Notes: generated by a model not told the origin, from the letters alone. DNA of 13,842 nucleotides from Clostridiaceae bacterium (GCA_016295895.1 JAEDKI010000033.1:1-13842); one strand, 5' to 3'; shown: positions 1-7,395, counted from the stretch's first letter. A program made the numbers and translations.

Positions 1-1489
1 TTTTTTTAATGTTATCCGCTCGTGAAATGACATCAAGAACATCGGAACACATTTTTAATATTCCGCCAACTTCGTCGCTTTCCGAATTCAGAACGATAAT
101 CGGGTCGTGAACGCTCAGACGGAGCAGAAACCAGCCGTTTCCGCAGGAGGGATCGGCATTGATGCGTATGCCCTCGTAGTTATCGGCGCAGGCACTCCAG
201 CCCGCATGATTCTTTGCTTCTTCTTCAAAAAGAGAGATGATTTTCTCACCCTGCGGCCTGAAATTCTCGTCAAGAATTCTGAATCTCAGTTCCTTTTCTT
301 CTTTCGGTTCACGCAAGTCGGTGATAAGATGTTCAAGCGTTTCGCCCTTCTTCGCCATGTTGGCGGCTTCAATTATCAGCCTTGTTATCAGATATGCGCC
401 GTCGTCAAGAAAATAATTATCGGCAAAGGCGGCATGACCCGAGGTTTCCATTGCAAGCGGGCATTTAACGCCGTTCTTTGTCAGCTCAAGCTGTTTGTTG
501 ATAACATTGCGGTAACCTCTTTTGAAGCGAAGATGAGTACCGCCGTTCGCCTTAATAAAATCGGCAAGCCCGTCTGAGGTTACGCTGTCGGTGACGATTG
601 TGCCGCCGGGGCGGGAGGTCAGAGCGATCTTTGAAGCGAGGGCAACAAGACGGTTGCGGTTTATTTCAAAACCGCCTTTGCCGACGCATGCGGCTCTGTC
701 AACATCGGTGTCGAATATAACGCCGAAATCAGCATTTGCTTCTGCGGTTGCCCGTGAAACGCAAGCCATTGCTTCGGCATTTTCGGGGTTTGGTGCATGA
801 TGGGGGAAATTGCCGTCGGGTTCAAGATAAAGACTGCCCGTAACATCCGCTCCGAGAGGTTCAAGAACATCATAAGCGTAAAATCCGCCGACTCCGTTGC
901 CTGCGTCAACAACGATTTTCATTCCTTTCAGCGGCTTGTCACGCTCGCTGTCGCTGTTAACTCCGTCAATAATCATGTTTCTGAGAATTTCGGCATAACG
1001 CGCCATGAAATCAAGCTTTGAATAATTTCCGCTTTTGTTACCTACGGGATTTTCAATTTTTGCGGCATTTTCAAGAATATCGGCAATGTCAGAGCCGTCA
1101 AGTCCGCCGTCTTTTGTGAAAAATTTCAGCCCGTTTCTGTCCATCGGGTGATGGCTTGCCGTTATCTGAACCGCTCCGTCACAGCCTGCGTCAACCGTTG
1201 TCATAAACATTGCGGGGGTTGAGCAAAGTCCGCAGTCTGCAACCTCTGCGCCGTTTGAGGTCAGAGCCTTGATAACGGCGTTTTTGATTCTTTCTGCCGA
1301 AAGGCGGCTGTCATGGCCGACAGAGATACGGGGCGCAGTTTTTCCGCATTTGGCTTCAAGCCATTGCAAAAAAGCCGCCGAGGCTCTCATTACCATTTCA
1401 TCGCTCATATAGAGCGGATTCGATTCGTCGCCGAGAGCATAGCCTCTGATATCGCTTCCGCTTTTGAATTTTGAATAATCCACCGTCAT
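1..1489 (-). CDS. Phosphoglucomutase/phosphomannomutase-family alpha-D-phosphohexomutase (3' end cut by window edge)
   Basis: Interconverts hexose 1- and 6-phosphates through a phosphoserine enzyme in the cytoplasm; which sugar it uses cannot be read from sequence. About 496 residues are visible and the C-terminus runs off the left edge. The phosphoserine loop is TASHHP with Ser112, the metal loop is DTDVDR (260-265), and the sugar-binding loop is ETSGH (348-352). The usual C-terminal phosphate loop RPSGTEP is replaced by RLSVHDP (457-463). From memory, this variant, with DTDVDR and a following NYFLDDGAY, marks a recognised plant-like/bacterial subfamily, so the enzyme is probably active. It is the last visible gene of the minus-strand operon. 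Its ATG (1489-1487) overlaps the upstream stop as ATGA, but AGGAGG lies only 1 nt from this ATG. The in-frame GTG at 1483-1481 sits 7 nt from AGGAGG and may be the true start. Next to malQ, it could feed glucan-derived glucose 1-phosphate into glycolysis. Confidence 0.9.
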   Translation of the reverse strand, partial: MTVDYSKFKSGSDIRGYALGDESNPLYMSDEMVMRASAAFLQWLEAKCGKTAPRISVGHDSRLSAERIKNAVIKALTSNGAEVADCGLCSTPAMFMTTVDAGCDGAVQITASHHPMDRNGLKFFTKDGGLDGSDIADILENAAKIENPVGNKSGNYSKLDFMARYAEILRNMIIDGVNSDSERDKPLKGMKIVVDAGNGVGGFYAYDVLEPLGADVTGSLYLEPDGNFPHHAPNPENAEAMACVSRATAEANADFGVIFDTDVDRAACVGKGGFEINRNRLVALASKIALTSRPGGTIVTDSVTSDGLADFIKANGGTHLRFKRGYRNVINKQLELTKNGVKCPLAMETSGHAAFADNYFLDDGAYLITRLIIEAANMAKKGETLEHLITDLREPKEEKELRFRILDENFRPQGEKIISLFEEEAKNHAGWSACADNYEGIRINADPSCGNGWFLLRLSVHDPIIVLNSESDEVGGILKMCSDVLDVISRADNIKK

Positions 1490-2169
1490 TCCTCCTTTGA
1501 AAAGTATTCGTCCGAAACGCCGAGCAAAAATTTATACATCGGCGAAAAAGCCTTGTAGGTTGAACGCATTGTCTCAACGATTCTGCCGTCCGAGAGGTCG
1601 TCAAGATTCTCCGAGAATGAAATAAAATATATTTCTTTGCAGTTATAATATTCTTCAAGACCGTCGGGGCAATCGGGGAACGGGCGTTTATAGTGCGCCT
1701 CATCAAGCCTTGCACCGGCTTTTTTGCATTTTTCCGCCGCTTTCAGAAATTCTTTGGGATTCTCCCTCAGAGCTTTGCGGAAGGTTTCCATAAGACCGGG
1801 CTTGGTTCCGAAAAATCCGACTCCGAGCGAATAATTGACGGGAGTAACTTCAAACCACATGCAAGGATAGCAACGCCATTCATGCTTAGGGCGCATGAAC
1901 ATTATCCACATATTCTCACGGTAAAGGTGCTTATCCTTGGTGAATCTCGTGTCACGGCGAACCCTTGAAACCATTTTGTTCGGAACGGTGTTCATCAGCG
2001 GGTCAATGCCCGAAAGCTCAGAGCCGATTATTTCGGCAAGCTGTCTCATCGGAACGGTCATTGATTCCTTGATCTGTTCCTTATGTTCTTCATAATATGC
2101 CTTTGAATCTCTGAAGCGGTTATCCGCCATGAGAAAAAGTGCGTCTCTGCTTATTCCTTTGTATTCCAT
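1486..2169 (-). CDS. DUF2461 (TIGR02453-type) conserved protein
   Basis: A 227-residue protein of unknown biochemical function, the usual length for DUF2461. The N-terminal block FLMADNRFRDSKAYYEEHKE (12-31) matches the family's characteristic 'asn-arg-x-x-phe/asp...y' helix. The central RRDTRFTKDKHLYRENM (71-87) is the family hallmark, rich in conserved Arg, Asp and Lys. No signal peptide or membrane segment is visible, so it is probably cytoplasmic. The ATG lies 1 nt after the stop of the upstream lyase gene, with AAGGA about 10 nt upstream of it. Its own stop overlaps the ATG of the hexomutase gene as ATGA. This packing shows it is translated as part of the four-gene operon. The family call is firm; I give no function because none is established to my knowledge. 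Confidence 0.87.
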   Translation of the reverse strand: MEYKGISRDALFLMADNRFRDSKAYYEEHKEQIKESMTVPMRQLAEIIGSELSGIDPLMNTVPNKMVSRVRRDTRFTKDKHLYRENMWIMFMRPKHEWRCYPCMWFEVTPVNYSLGVGFFGTKPGLMETFRKALRENPKEFLKAAEKCKKAGARLDEAHYKRPFPDCPDGLEEYYNCKEIYFISFSENLDDLSDGRIVETMRSTYKAFSPMYKFLLGVSDEYFSKEE

Positions 2170-2170
2170 A

Positions 2171-3439
2171 TTAAAGCAGTCCTTTCCTGTTCAGCCCCTC
2201 GGCGGCGAGCATGATTGCGGTTTTTGCGGAATGGAAATTGATTCCGCCCTGCATCCACACCGCAAACGGCTCACGCAGGGGAGCGTCGGCAGAAAGCTCG
2301 ATTGATGAGCCGAGAATGAATGCACCTGCCGCCATGATAACCTTGCTGTCATAGCCGGGCATATCCCACGGCTCGGGGGTGACAAACGAATCGACGGGTG
2401 CGCCGCTCTGAATGCCTTTGCAGAATTCAATAAGCCTGTCGGAATTCTCGAGGCAGAGAGCCTGAATTATATCGTGACGGCTTTCGTCACTTGAGGGAGT
2501 GACCGAAAAGCCGAGATTTTCAAAAAGTGATGCGGCAAAAACGGCGGCTTTCAACGCCTCGCCCACAACATGTGGAGCGTGAAAAATGCCCATGAACATA
2601 TTTCTGTTTTCGCCTAGGGTGCATCCGACCTCCTTGCCGAGCCCCGGAGTGGTTGCCCTGTAGGCGCAAAGCTCAACCAAATCATGCCTGCCCGCTATGT
2701 AGCCGCCCGTTCGGGCGATTGAACCGCCTGCGTTTTTAATCAGAGAACCTGCAATAAGGTCTGCTCCGACCTGAGTAGGCTCGATTTTTTCAACAAGCTC
2801 GCCGTAGCAGTTGTCAACCATTACTATCGCATCGCATTTTGAATGAACGAGCGAAGCAATCTTGCCGATTTCATCAACGGAAAGGCTCGGGCGCAGGCTG
2901 TAGCCCCTTGAACGCTGAATATAAACCATTTTCGGCTTTGATTCAAGAGCCTTTTCGATGGCGTCAATGTCGGGCTTGCCGTCTTTGCCAAGGTCTGTTT
3001 GTTCGTATTTAACCCCGAAATCCTTGAGCGAACCCATGCCCTCGCCGCTGAGACCTATAACGCTGTGAATTGTGTCATATGGTGTTCCGGTAACGCAGAG
3101 CATCGTGTCGCCCGGTCTCAGAACCCCGAAAAGAGCAATTGCAAGGGTGTGAGTGCCGCAGGTGAAGCTGTGGCGGACTATTGCGTCCTCAGCGCCGAAA
3201 ATGTCGGCATAAATTCTGTCAAGCTTTTCTCTGCCCGTATCACCGTAGCCGTAACCCGTTGAGCCTGCAAAATCCGCCTCGCTGACTCTGCTGTCAATGA
3301 AAGCTTTGAGCACCTTTTGCTGGTTATACTCGGTTATTTCTTCGATTTCTCCGAATTTTGCCTTTGCCTTTTCAAGGGCGGCAGAGGATGCCTCGGTTAT
3401 TCTGTTGCTGAATTCAAAAAAAGTTTTTGCAGATTCCAT
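2171..3439 (-). CDS. PLP-dependent methionine gamma-lyase family protein (PF06838, formerly 'aluminium resistance protein')
   Basis: A 422-residue fold-type I PLP enzyme of the PF06838 family, annotated as methionine gamma-lyase-like and earlier as aluminium resistance protein. The substrate is not settled by sequence. The glycine-rich segment STGYGYGDTGR (60-70) and RHSFTCGTHT (89-98) are typical of the family N-terminus. IVMVDNCYGE (205-214) carries Asp209, the likely partner of the PLP ring nitrogen. GSLIKNAGG (231-239) places Lys235 as the probable Schiff-base lysine. IQRSRGYSLRPSLSVDEIG (174-192) is another strongly conserved family block. No export signal is seen, so it is cytoplasmic. 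It starts 7 nt after malQ, with an AGAGG-like site inside the end of malQ, and ends 1 nt before the DUF2461 start. In many Firmicutes this gene sits near miaA/hfq; finding it behind malQ is a different arrangement. The original 'aluminium resistance' label should not be taken as its function. Confidence 0.93.
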   Translation of the reverse strand: MESAKTFFEFSNRITEASSAALEKAKAKFGEIEEITEYNQQKVLKAFIDSRVSEADFAGSTGYGYGDTGREKLDRIYADIFGAEDAIVRHSFTCGTHTLAIALFGVLRPGDTMLCVTGTPYDTIHSVIGLSGEGMGSLKDFGVKYEQTDLGKDGKPDIDAIEKALESKPKMVYIQRSRGYSLRPSLSVDEIGKIASLVHSKCDAIVMVDNCYGELVEKIEPTQVGADLIAGSLIKNAGGSIARTGGYIAGRHDLVELCAYRATTPGLGKEVGCTLGENRNMFMGIFHAPHVVGEALKAAVFAASLFENLGFSVTPSSDESRHDIIQALCLENSDRLIEFCKGIQSGAPVDSFVTPEPWDMPGYDSKVIMAAGAFILGSSIELSADAPLREPFAVWMQGGINFHSAKTAIMLAAEGLNRKGLL

Positions 3440-3446
3440 TTATATT

Positions 3447-4880
3447 TTACCTCTTGTAGATTCTGTTAAGTGATTTGAAAAATTCCCTGTCTGCATTAAG
3501 AAGCTGTTCCTTTGTTACTCTGTAGCTCCAATTTCCGCCCGATACGCCGGGCGTGTTGATTCTTGTGTCGGAGCCGTACATCAAAAAATCCTGAATCGGA
3601 ATAATAACAAGGTCGCTTACGCTCTCAAAGAGTGTTCTGAGGAAAAGGGGACAAGCTCCGCCCCAGTCTCCGCCCGGGAATCCGCAGTATTCAAGCGCCC
3701 TGCGGCGGACATCCTCACTGCTCTCCCAAAGGAAGCCGAAAAGAGTGTTGTTATCGTGAGTGCCCGAGTAGGCAACGGAATTGCGGATATAATTATGCGG
3801 CATATGAATGCTGTTGCCGTCATCGAGAAAACCGAATTGGAACACTCTCATTCCGGGGAACCCGCTTTCATCAACAAGCGCTCGAACCTCGTCGGTTATA
3901 TCGCCGAGATCCTCGGCAATGATTAATTTATCCTCATGGTTTTCTTTTATCGCATTAATGAATTCAATTCCCGGTCCCTTGCGCCAGACGCCGTTTTTCG
4001 CTGTTGTTTCTTCGGAATCAACCGCCCAATAGGATTCAATGGCTCTGAAATGGTCAATGCGAACGCCGTCAAACATTTCAAGAGCGTGATCCATGCGCTC
4101 ACGCCACCAGCCGAAGCCGTCTTTCTTCATTTCGTTCCAATCATAAAGCGGATTGCCCCAAAGCTGACCGTCCTCCGCAAAATAATCAGGCGGAACGCCC
4201 GCAACGCTTGTGGGATAGCCCTTTTCGTTCAGCTCAAACAAGCTGCGGTTCTCCCAGACATCACAGCTGTCATCGGAAACATAAATGGGAATATCGCCGA
4301 TTATGCTTATGCCCTTTGATTCGGCGTAGTTTTTGACAGCTGTCCATTGGGTGAAAAATTCGTATTGAATGAATTTCCACATGTTGAGCGTTTCAAAATC
4401 GGTTATTTCATCGGACTGCCATTCCTGCCAACGCTTGCCGCCGTTTTGCTCACGCAGGGTCATAAAGCGGCAGAAAGCCTCAATCCTCGGATGACTTTCA
4501 ATAAAACCGTCAACCTCAGCGGTATTCTTATTATTAAGCGACGCTTTTCTCAGCAGGGGCAGACGCTCTTTGCCGAGCCTTTCGTATTCTGCAACAAAAG
4601 GCGTTTTCTGCTTGCTGTTTTCAAGGTCGTCTTCCGAAATCAGTCCGTCCTCAAAAAGCTTTTCGGGGTCAACAAAATAAGGGTTACCGCCGAAAGCGGA
4701 AAAGGATTTGTAGGGGGAATTATATTCATCGGTGACGGTGAACGGAAGCACCTGCCAGACCGAAAAGCCGCAATCGGCTATAAAATCAATGAATTCAAAT
4801 GCGCTCTTGCCGAAATTGCCGATTGAATAATCGCCGTAAAGCGAAGAAACGGGCATCAGAATTCCGCTTTTTCTTTTCAT
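3447..4880 (-). CDS. malQ: 4-alpha-glucanotransferase (amylomaltase, GH77)
   Basis: Transfers alpha-1,4-glucan segments between maltodextrins and releases glucose (disproportionating enzyme), acting in the cytoplasm in maltodextrin and glycogen use. At 477 residues it has the standard compact bacterial GH77 length. The N-terminus has the family opening GILMPVSSLYGDYSIGNFG (6-24). The catalytic signatures are all present: RIDHFRA with nucleophile Asp276, IIAEDLG with acid/base Glu323, and SGTHDNNT with transition-state stabiliser Asp376. WGNPLYDW (241-248), which lines the active site, is also intact. It is the first gene of the minus-strand operon. A promoter match lies about 42-70 nt upstream and an AAAGG ribosome binding site about 13 nt before the ATG, slightly far. 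The next gene starts after 7 nt. No frameshift or truncation is seen. Confidence 0.97.
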   Translation of the reverse strand: MKRKSGILMPVSSLYGDYSIGNFGKSAFEFIDFIADCGFSVWQVLPFTVTDEYNSPYKSFSAFGGNPYFVDPEKLFEDGLISEDDLENSKQKTPFVAEYERLGKERLPLLRKASLNNKNTAEVDGFIESHPRIEAFCRFMTLREQNGGKRWQEWQSDEITDFETLNMWKFIQYEFFTQWTAVKNYAESKGISIIGDIPIYVSDDSCDVWENRSLFELNEKGYPTSVAGVPPDYFAEDGQLWGNPLYDWNEMKKDGFGWWRERMDHALEMFDGVRIDHFRAIESYWAVDSEETTAKNGVWRKGPGIEFINAIKENHEDKLIIAEDLGDITDEVRALVDESGFPGMRVFQFGFLDDGNSIHMPHNYIRNSVAYSGTHDNNTLFGFLWESSEDVRRRALEYCGFPGGDWGGACPLFLRTLFESVSDLVIIPIQDFLMYGSDTRINTPGVSGGNWSYRVTKEQLLNADREFFKSLNRIYKR

Positions 4881-4921
4881 AATTCAGAAAACACCTTTCT
4901 TTGCGGGAATATGGTTATTAT

Positions 4922-4950
4922 ATCATATAAGGCATACAAAATAAAGTAAA
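4922..4950 (-). promoter_or_regulatory. Predicted sigma-A promoter of the malQ operon
   Basis: Read on the minus strand, a -35-like TTTACT (4950-4945) and a -10-like TATGAT (4927-4922) are 17 bp apart. An overlapping TATAAT (4922-4917) offers an alternative -10, though its -35 partner is poor. Transcription would begin around 4912-4916 and give a short leader before the ATG at 4880. It is the best match in this AT-rich spacer, but it is a prediction from consensus only. Confidence 0.5.
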
Positions 4951-4971
4951 TTATTAAAAGTTGTAAAAAAC

Positions 4972-5000
4972 TTGAAATTTTTAATGAAATATATTAGAAT
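4972..5000 (+). promoter_or_regulatory. Predicted sigma-A promoter of the YkgJ-like/CapA gene pair
   Basis: TTGAAA (4972-4977) and TAGAAT (4995-5000) are separated by exactly 17 bp, and each hexamer is one base from consensus. Transcription would start near 5006-5008. No gene begins until 5229, so this promoter implies a leader of about 220 nt. It lies only 22 bp from the opposing malQ promoter, so the two could share regulation. Confidence 0.55.
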
Positions 5001-5228
5001 AATACCAATAAAATATCTGTTGGATTTTGAAATATCGAGAAAAAATCGCAAAACAGAGCAATTCAGGCTTGTAAAGCTGATTGACTTTACAAATATGCCG
5101 AAATTTCACTAAAAAAGTAAAGGGCTAAAAATATAAAAACCTTCCGAAAAATACAGACTGTTTTTGCAATATTGTAAAAATGAAACCCATTATTAATTTA
5201 AGCATTAACAACAATTATTTCGTGAAAA
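5001..5228 (+). other. Long AT-rich untranslated leader between the plus-strand promoter and the YkgJ-like gene
   Basis: This stretch holds no convincing gene. Its only clear structure is the perfect inverted repeat at 5069-5092, annotated separately. TTGTAAA also recurs at 4961 and 5069, with ATTGTAAA near 5171. I recognise no known riboswitch class. The segment is either the leader of the downstream pair or an AT-rich spacer hiding a second promoter closer to the gene. Confidence 0.4.
5069..5092. promoter_or_regulatory. Perfect 8-bp inverted repeat (candidate operator or leader hairpin)
   Basis: TTGTAAAG (5069-5076) is followed after 8 nt by its exact complement CTTTACAA (5085-5092). The 24-bp span and symmetry suit a dimeric repressor site, and as RNA it would form a simple hairpin. 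It lies about 65 nt downstream of the predicted plus-strand start site. The cognate regulator is not identifiable; it resembles but does not match BirA-type sites, whose half-sites are spaced further apart. Confidence 0.45.
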
Positions 5229-5765
5229 ATGAAGCAATTTCAACAAAAAAGAGGTGAAAATCTTATTAAAAGGCAATTAAAAGAGGCTTATAAGATACTT
5301 TTTCACAAAACACCGCTCGGTGAGGTCAACTGCGGAGAAATATGCGGAGCTTTGTGCTGCAAGGGAGACTGTAAAGGCATGTGGCTTTACCCAAGCGAGG
5401 ACAAGCTGTTTGCCGAAAAGCAGGGCTTTGAGGTCAAAAACACCGAAGCAAACCACGGATATCCGATGCTTTTGTGCTCCGGAGAGTGCCGCAGAGGCGA
5501 AAGACCGCTTGCATGTCGCTTTTTTCCTCTTTTTCCGTTGGTAACGGAAAGCGGAGGAAGGGTTAAAATATCGGTCATCCGTGATCCCAGAGCGGGCGAA
5601 TGTCCGCTGTCAGACGAAAGAGTGCGACTATCCGCACCGTTTGAGAGAGCCGTTAAGAGGGCGGCAAGGGTTCTCGTTCACGACAGAGAAACACTTGAAT
5701 ATATGAAAAATGTCAGCTCGGAACTGATTGAAATAACGGAGTTAAGAGATAGGCTGGGTAAATAA
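5229..5765 (+). CDS. YkgJ-like cysteine-cluster (putative Zn/Fe-binding) protein
   Basis: A 178-residue cytoplasmic protein with nine cysteines. The first cluster is C35-x3-C39-x3-C43-C44-x3-C48, the second C83-x3-C87, then C96 in RPLACRFFPLFP, and C125. A CxxxCC cluster followed by an 'RP-x-x-CR-x-FP' box is typical of the YkgJ/UPF0153-type family, thought to chelate zinc or iron. The biochemical role is unknown. The C-terminal third (about 126-178) is charged and helical with no Cys. The start is uncertain: the ATG at 5229 has no ribosome binding site, while AGAGGTG at 5251-5257 lies inside the frame and could serve a non-ATG start near codon 13. The stop TAA shares its last A with the ATG of the next gene, so the two are translationally coupled, suggesting a functional or regulatory link to the CapA-like lipoprotein. 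Confidence 0.82.
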   Translation: MKQFQQKRGENLIKRQLKEAYKILFHKTPLGEVNCGEICGALCCKGDCKGMWLYPSEDKLFAEKQGFEVKNTEANHGYPMLLCSGECRRGERPLACRFFPLFPLVTESGGRVKISVIRDPRAGECPLSDERVRLSAPFERAVKRAARVLVHDRETLEYMKNVSSELIEITELRDRLGK

Positions 5766-7081
5766 TGAAAAGAAAATTATTTTTTAATATTATAATTATT
5801 ACATTAATATTATGTCTGCTTTCTTCCTGCAAAATTCAAACGCCCGAAGGCTACGGTGAAGCGATAGTTGCGCAGGCGAAGGCATTGAATTATTCTGAAG
5901 CGTCGGAGAAGATTTCCGAGGCTTCGGGTCTTGCGGTTTCTGCCGAATTTCTTAAGGATTTCGGCGATGAGCCGGTTAAATCGCTCCTTGAACAGGTCGA
6001 AAACGGGAGCTACACAGAGCTTTCATGGCTTGAAACCCTCGGTTATTCATATCATGTCATCAGCGACATGCTCAGCGGGAAAATTGATTCAAAAAACATT
6101 GAAAACAGGGGAGATAACGGCAAAGATACTTTCAGCTTCGCTTTTGTCGGCGATATCCTTTTTGACCCCGATTATGCTCCAATGGTTCATTCATATGAAA
6201 AAGGCGGCGTTATCAACTGCATTGACAAAGCGGTTGTTGATTATCTCAACGCCTGCGATATTTTTCTTATTAATAATGAATTTTCAATCGGCGAAAGAGG
6301 TGCTCCTTTAAAGGGAAAAACATGGACTTTTCAGGCTCATCCCGACAGGATTCAGATTTTCAAGGATTTGGGTGCCGATATTGTGTCGCTTGCCAATAAC
6401 CATGTCTATGATTACGGCTTGGAGGGCTTTGCTGACACGATGTATCACCTGAAAAACGCCGGTATGCCCTATGTCGGGGCAGGCATGAATGTCGGCGAAG
6501 CTGCAGAGGGATATTATTTTATTGTTAACGGTATCAAGGTCGGCGTTGTTGCCGCAAGCAGAGCGGAAAAGGTCTATTTCACCCCGGTTGCGACTAACAA
6601 TGATGCGGGTGTTATGGGCACTTATGAGAGCGAGAGATTTATAAAAGCAATCAAAGTTGCCGATGAGCAATGCGATTTTCTTATCGCTTATGTGCATTGG
6701 GGAACGGAAAATTCAACCGTGCTTGAGGACGCTCAGAAAACCATGGCGAGGGAATATATCGACGCAGGCGTTGACGCCGTAATAGGCGGTCACACTCATT
6801 GCCTGCAAGGCATGGATTTCTATAAGGGTGCGCCGATTATTTACAGCGTGGGCAATTTCTGGTTCAACAGCAAAACGCTTGATTCCTGCGTAATAACTCT
6901 GAATTTTGACCGCAAAATGAATGTTCAGACCACTATTATGCCGCTCAAACAGCAGGGCTGCGAAACAAGGCTATTATCCGACCCCGAAGACAGCAGAGCG
7001 CTGTTTGACAGGGTTGAAAGCTATGAGCCTCAAGGGGTTAAGATATCCGACAGCGGAGTTATAACTCCGGTCTCCAGATAA
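5765..7081 (+). CDS. CapA-family (PGA_cap, PF09587) lipoprotein, metallophosphoesterase-like
   Basis: A 438-residue protein with a lipoprotein signal (KRK, hydrophobic stretch 5-19, lipobox LSSC with lipid-carrying Cys22), so it is probably anchored to the outer face of the membrane. Residues 1-115 include a poorly conserved helical spacer. The CapA/PGA_cap domain follows: FVGDILFD with Asp130, INNEFSIGERG, SLANNHVYDYG with His213, HWG with His311, and GGHTHCLQG with His343/His345, then GAPIIYSVGNFWF. These match the calcineurin-like metal centre of the family. CapA of Bacillus anthracis works in poly-gamma-glutamate capsule export or anchoring, but no capB/capC genes are visible, so a capsule role should not be assumed; many stand-alone homologues are uncharacterised. 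Its ATG overlaps the previous stop by 1 nt. Its 3' end overlaps the opposing methyltransferase-like gene by 23 bp. Confidence 0.93.
   Translation: MKRKLFFNIIIITLILCLLSSCKIQTPEGYGEAIVAQAKALNYSEASEKISEASGLAVSAEFLKDFGDEPVKSLLEQVENGSYTELSWLETLGYSYHVISDMLSGKIDSKNIENRGDNGKDTFSFAFVGDILFDPDYAPMVHSYEKGGVINCIDKAVVDYLNACDIFLINNEFSIGERGAPLKGKTWTFQAHPDRIQIFKDLGADIVSLANNHVYDYGLEGFADTMYHLKNAGMPYVGAGMNVGEAAEGYYFIVNGIKVGVVAASRAEKVYFTPVATNNDAGVMGTYESERFIKAIKVADEQCDFLIAYVHWGTENSTVLEDAQKTMAREYIDAGVDAVIGGHTHCLQGMDFYKGAPIIYSVGNFWFNSKTLDSCVITLNFDRKMNVQTTIMPLKQQGCETRLLSDPEDSRALFDRVESYEPQGVKISDSGVITPVSR
7054..7069. repeat. Perfect 16-bp palindrome at the convergent gene ends
   Basis: CGGAGTTATAACTCCG equals its own reverse complement. 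It lies within the last codons of the CapA-like gene and covers the stop codon of the opposing methyltransferase-like gene. As RNA it would form a 6-bp stem with a TATA loop in either direction. There is no T-tract on either side, so it is at best a weak bidirectional terminator or pause site, or a protein-binding palindrome. Confidence 0.4.
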
Positions 7082-7370
7082 ATTTGCCAAGGTCAATTGA
7101 GCCGTCCGGGCGAAATTCGATTCCTTCCTCGCTCAGCAGAAGCCTTTGCATGTTTTCGCCGCCGAAAGCAAAAGCGGACGAGACCATGCCATGACGGTTA
7201 ACAACCCTGTGGCACGGGATTTTGCCCGGTTCGGGGTTGACATGCAGGGCGTAGCCGACAACTCTTGCCCACCTCGGATTGCCTGCAAGAGCGGCAACAA
7301 GCCCGTAGGTTGCGACCTTGCCTTCGGGTATCTGTCTGACGACTTCATATATTTTTTCAAATGTTGTCAC
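7059..7370 (-). CDS. MGMT-family O6-alkylguanine-DNA alkyltransferase-like protein (C-terminal domain only)
   Basis: A 103-residue protein matching only the DNA-binding/active-site domain of O6-methylguanine-DNA methyltransferases, which repair alkylated guanine by irreversible transfer to a cysteine. The helix-turn-helix region has Tyr22 (VATYGLVA) and the arginine finger Arg36 (ARVVGYAL). The active-site motif IPCHRVV is intact with Cys53. Alkyltransferase-like (ATL) proteins of similar size have Trp in that place, so this protein keeps the acceptor cysteine but lacks the N-terminal domain of full-length Ada/Ogt enzymes (about 165-180 residues). It starts with GTG at 7370, 7-8 nt after CAGGTG, and has its own promoter match. 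It converges on and overlaps the CapA-like gene by 23 bp. It may be an active short methyltransferase or an ATL-like damage sensor. Confidence 0.9.
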   Translation of the reverse strand: MTTFEKIYEVVRQIPEGKVATYGLVAALAGNPRWARVVGYALHVNPEPGKIPCHRVVNRHGMVSSAFAFGGENMQRLLLSEEGIEFRPDGSIDLGKFIWRPEL

Positions 7371-7395
7371 TTTTTATCACCTGCTTTTCAAGATT

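Noticed and set aside
107..577. Plus-strand open frame of 156 codons and similar ones through 1021
   Set aside because: They are antisense shadows of the hexomutase gene, which has intact catalytic motifs on the minus strand.
4984..5112. A 42-codon open frame in the malQ/YkgJ-like spacer beginning MKYIRIIPIK
   Set aside because: No ribosome binding site precedes its ATG, it overlaps the -10 region of the predicted promoter, and its composition simply reflects AT-rich DNA.
5765..7081. Poly-gamma-glutamate capsule locus
   Set aside because: Only a CapA-like gene is present; no capB, capC or capE neighbour is in the window.
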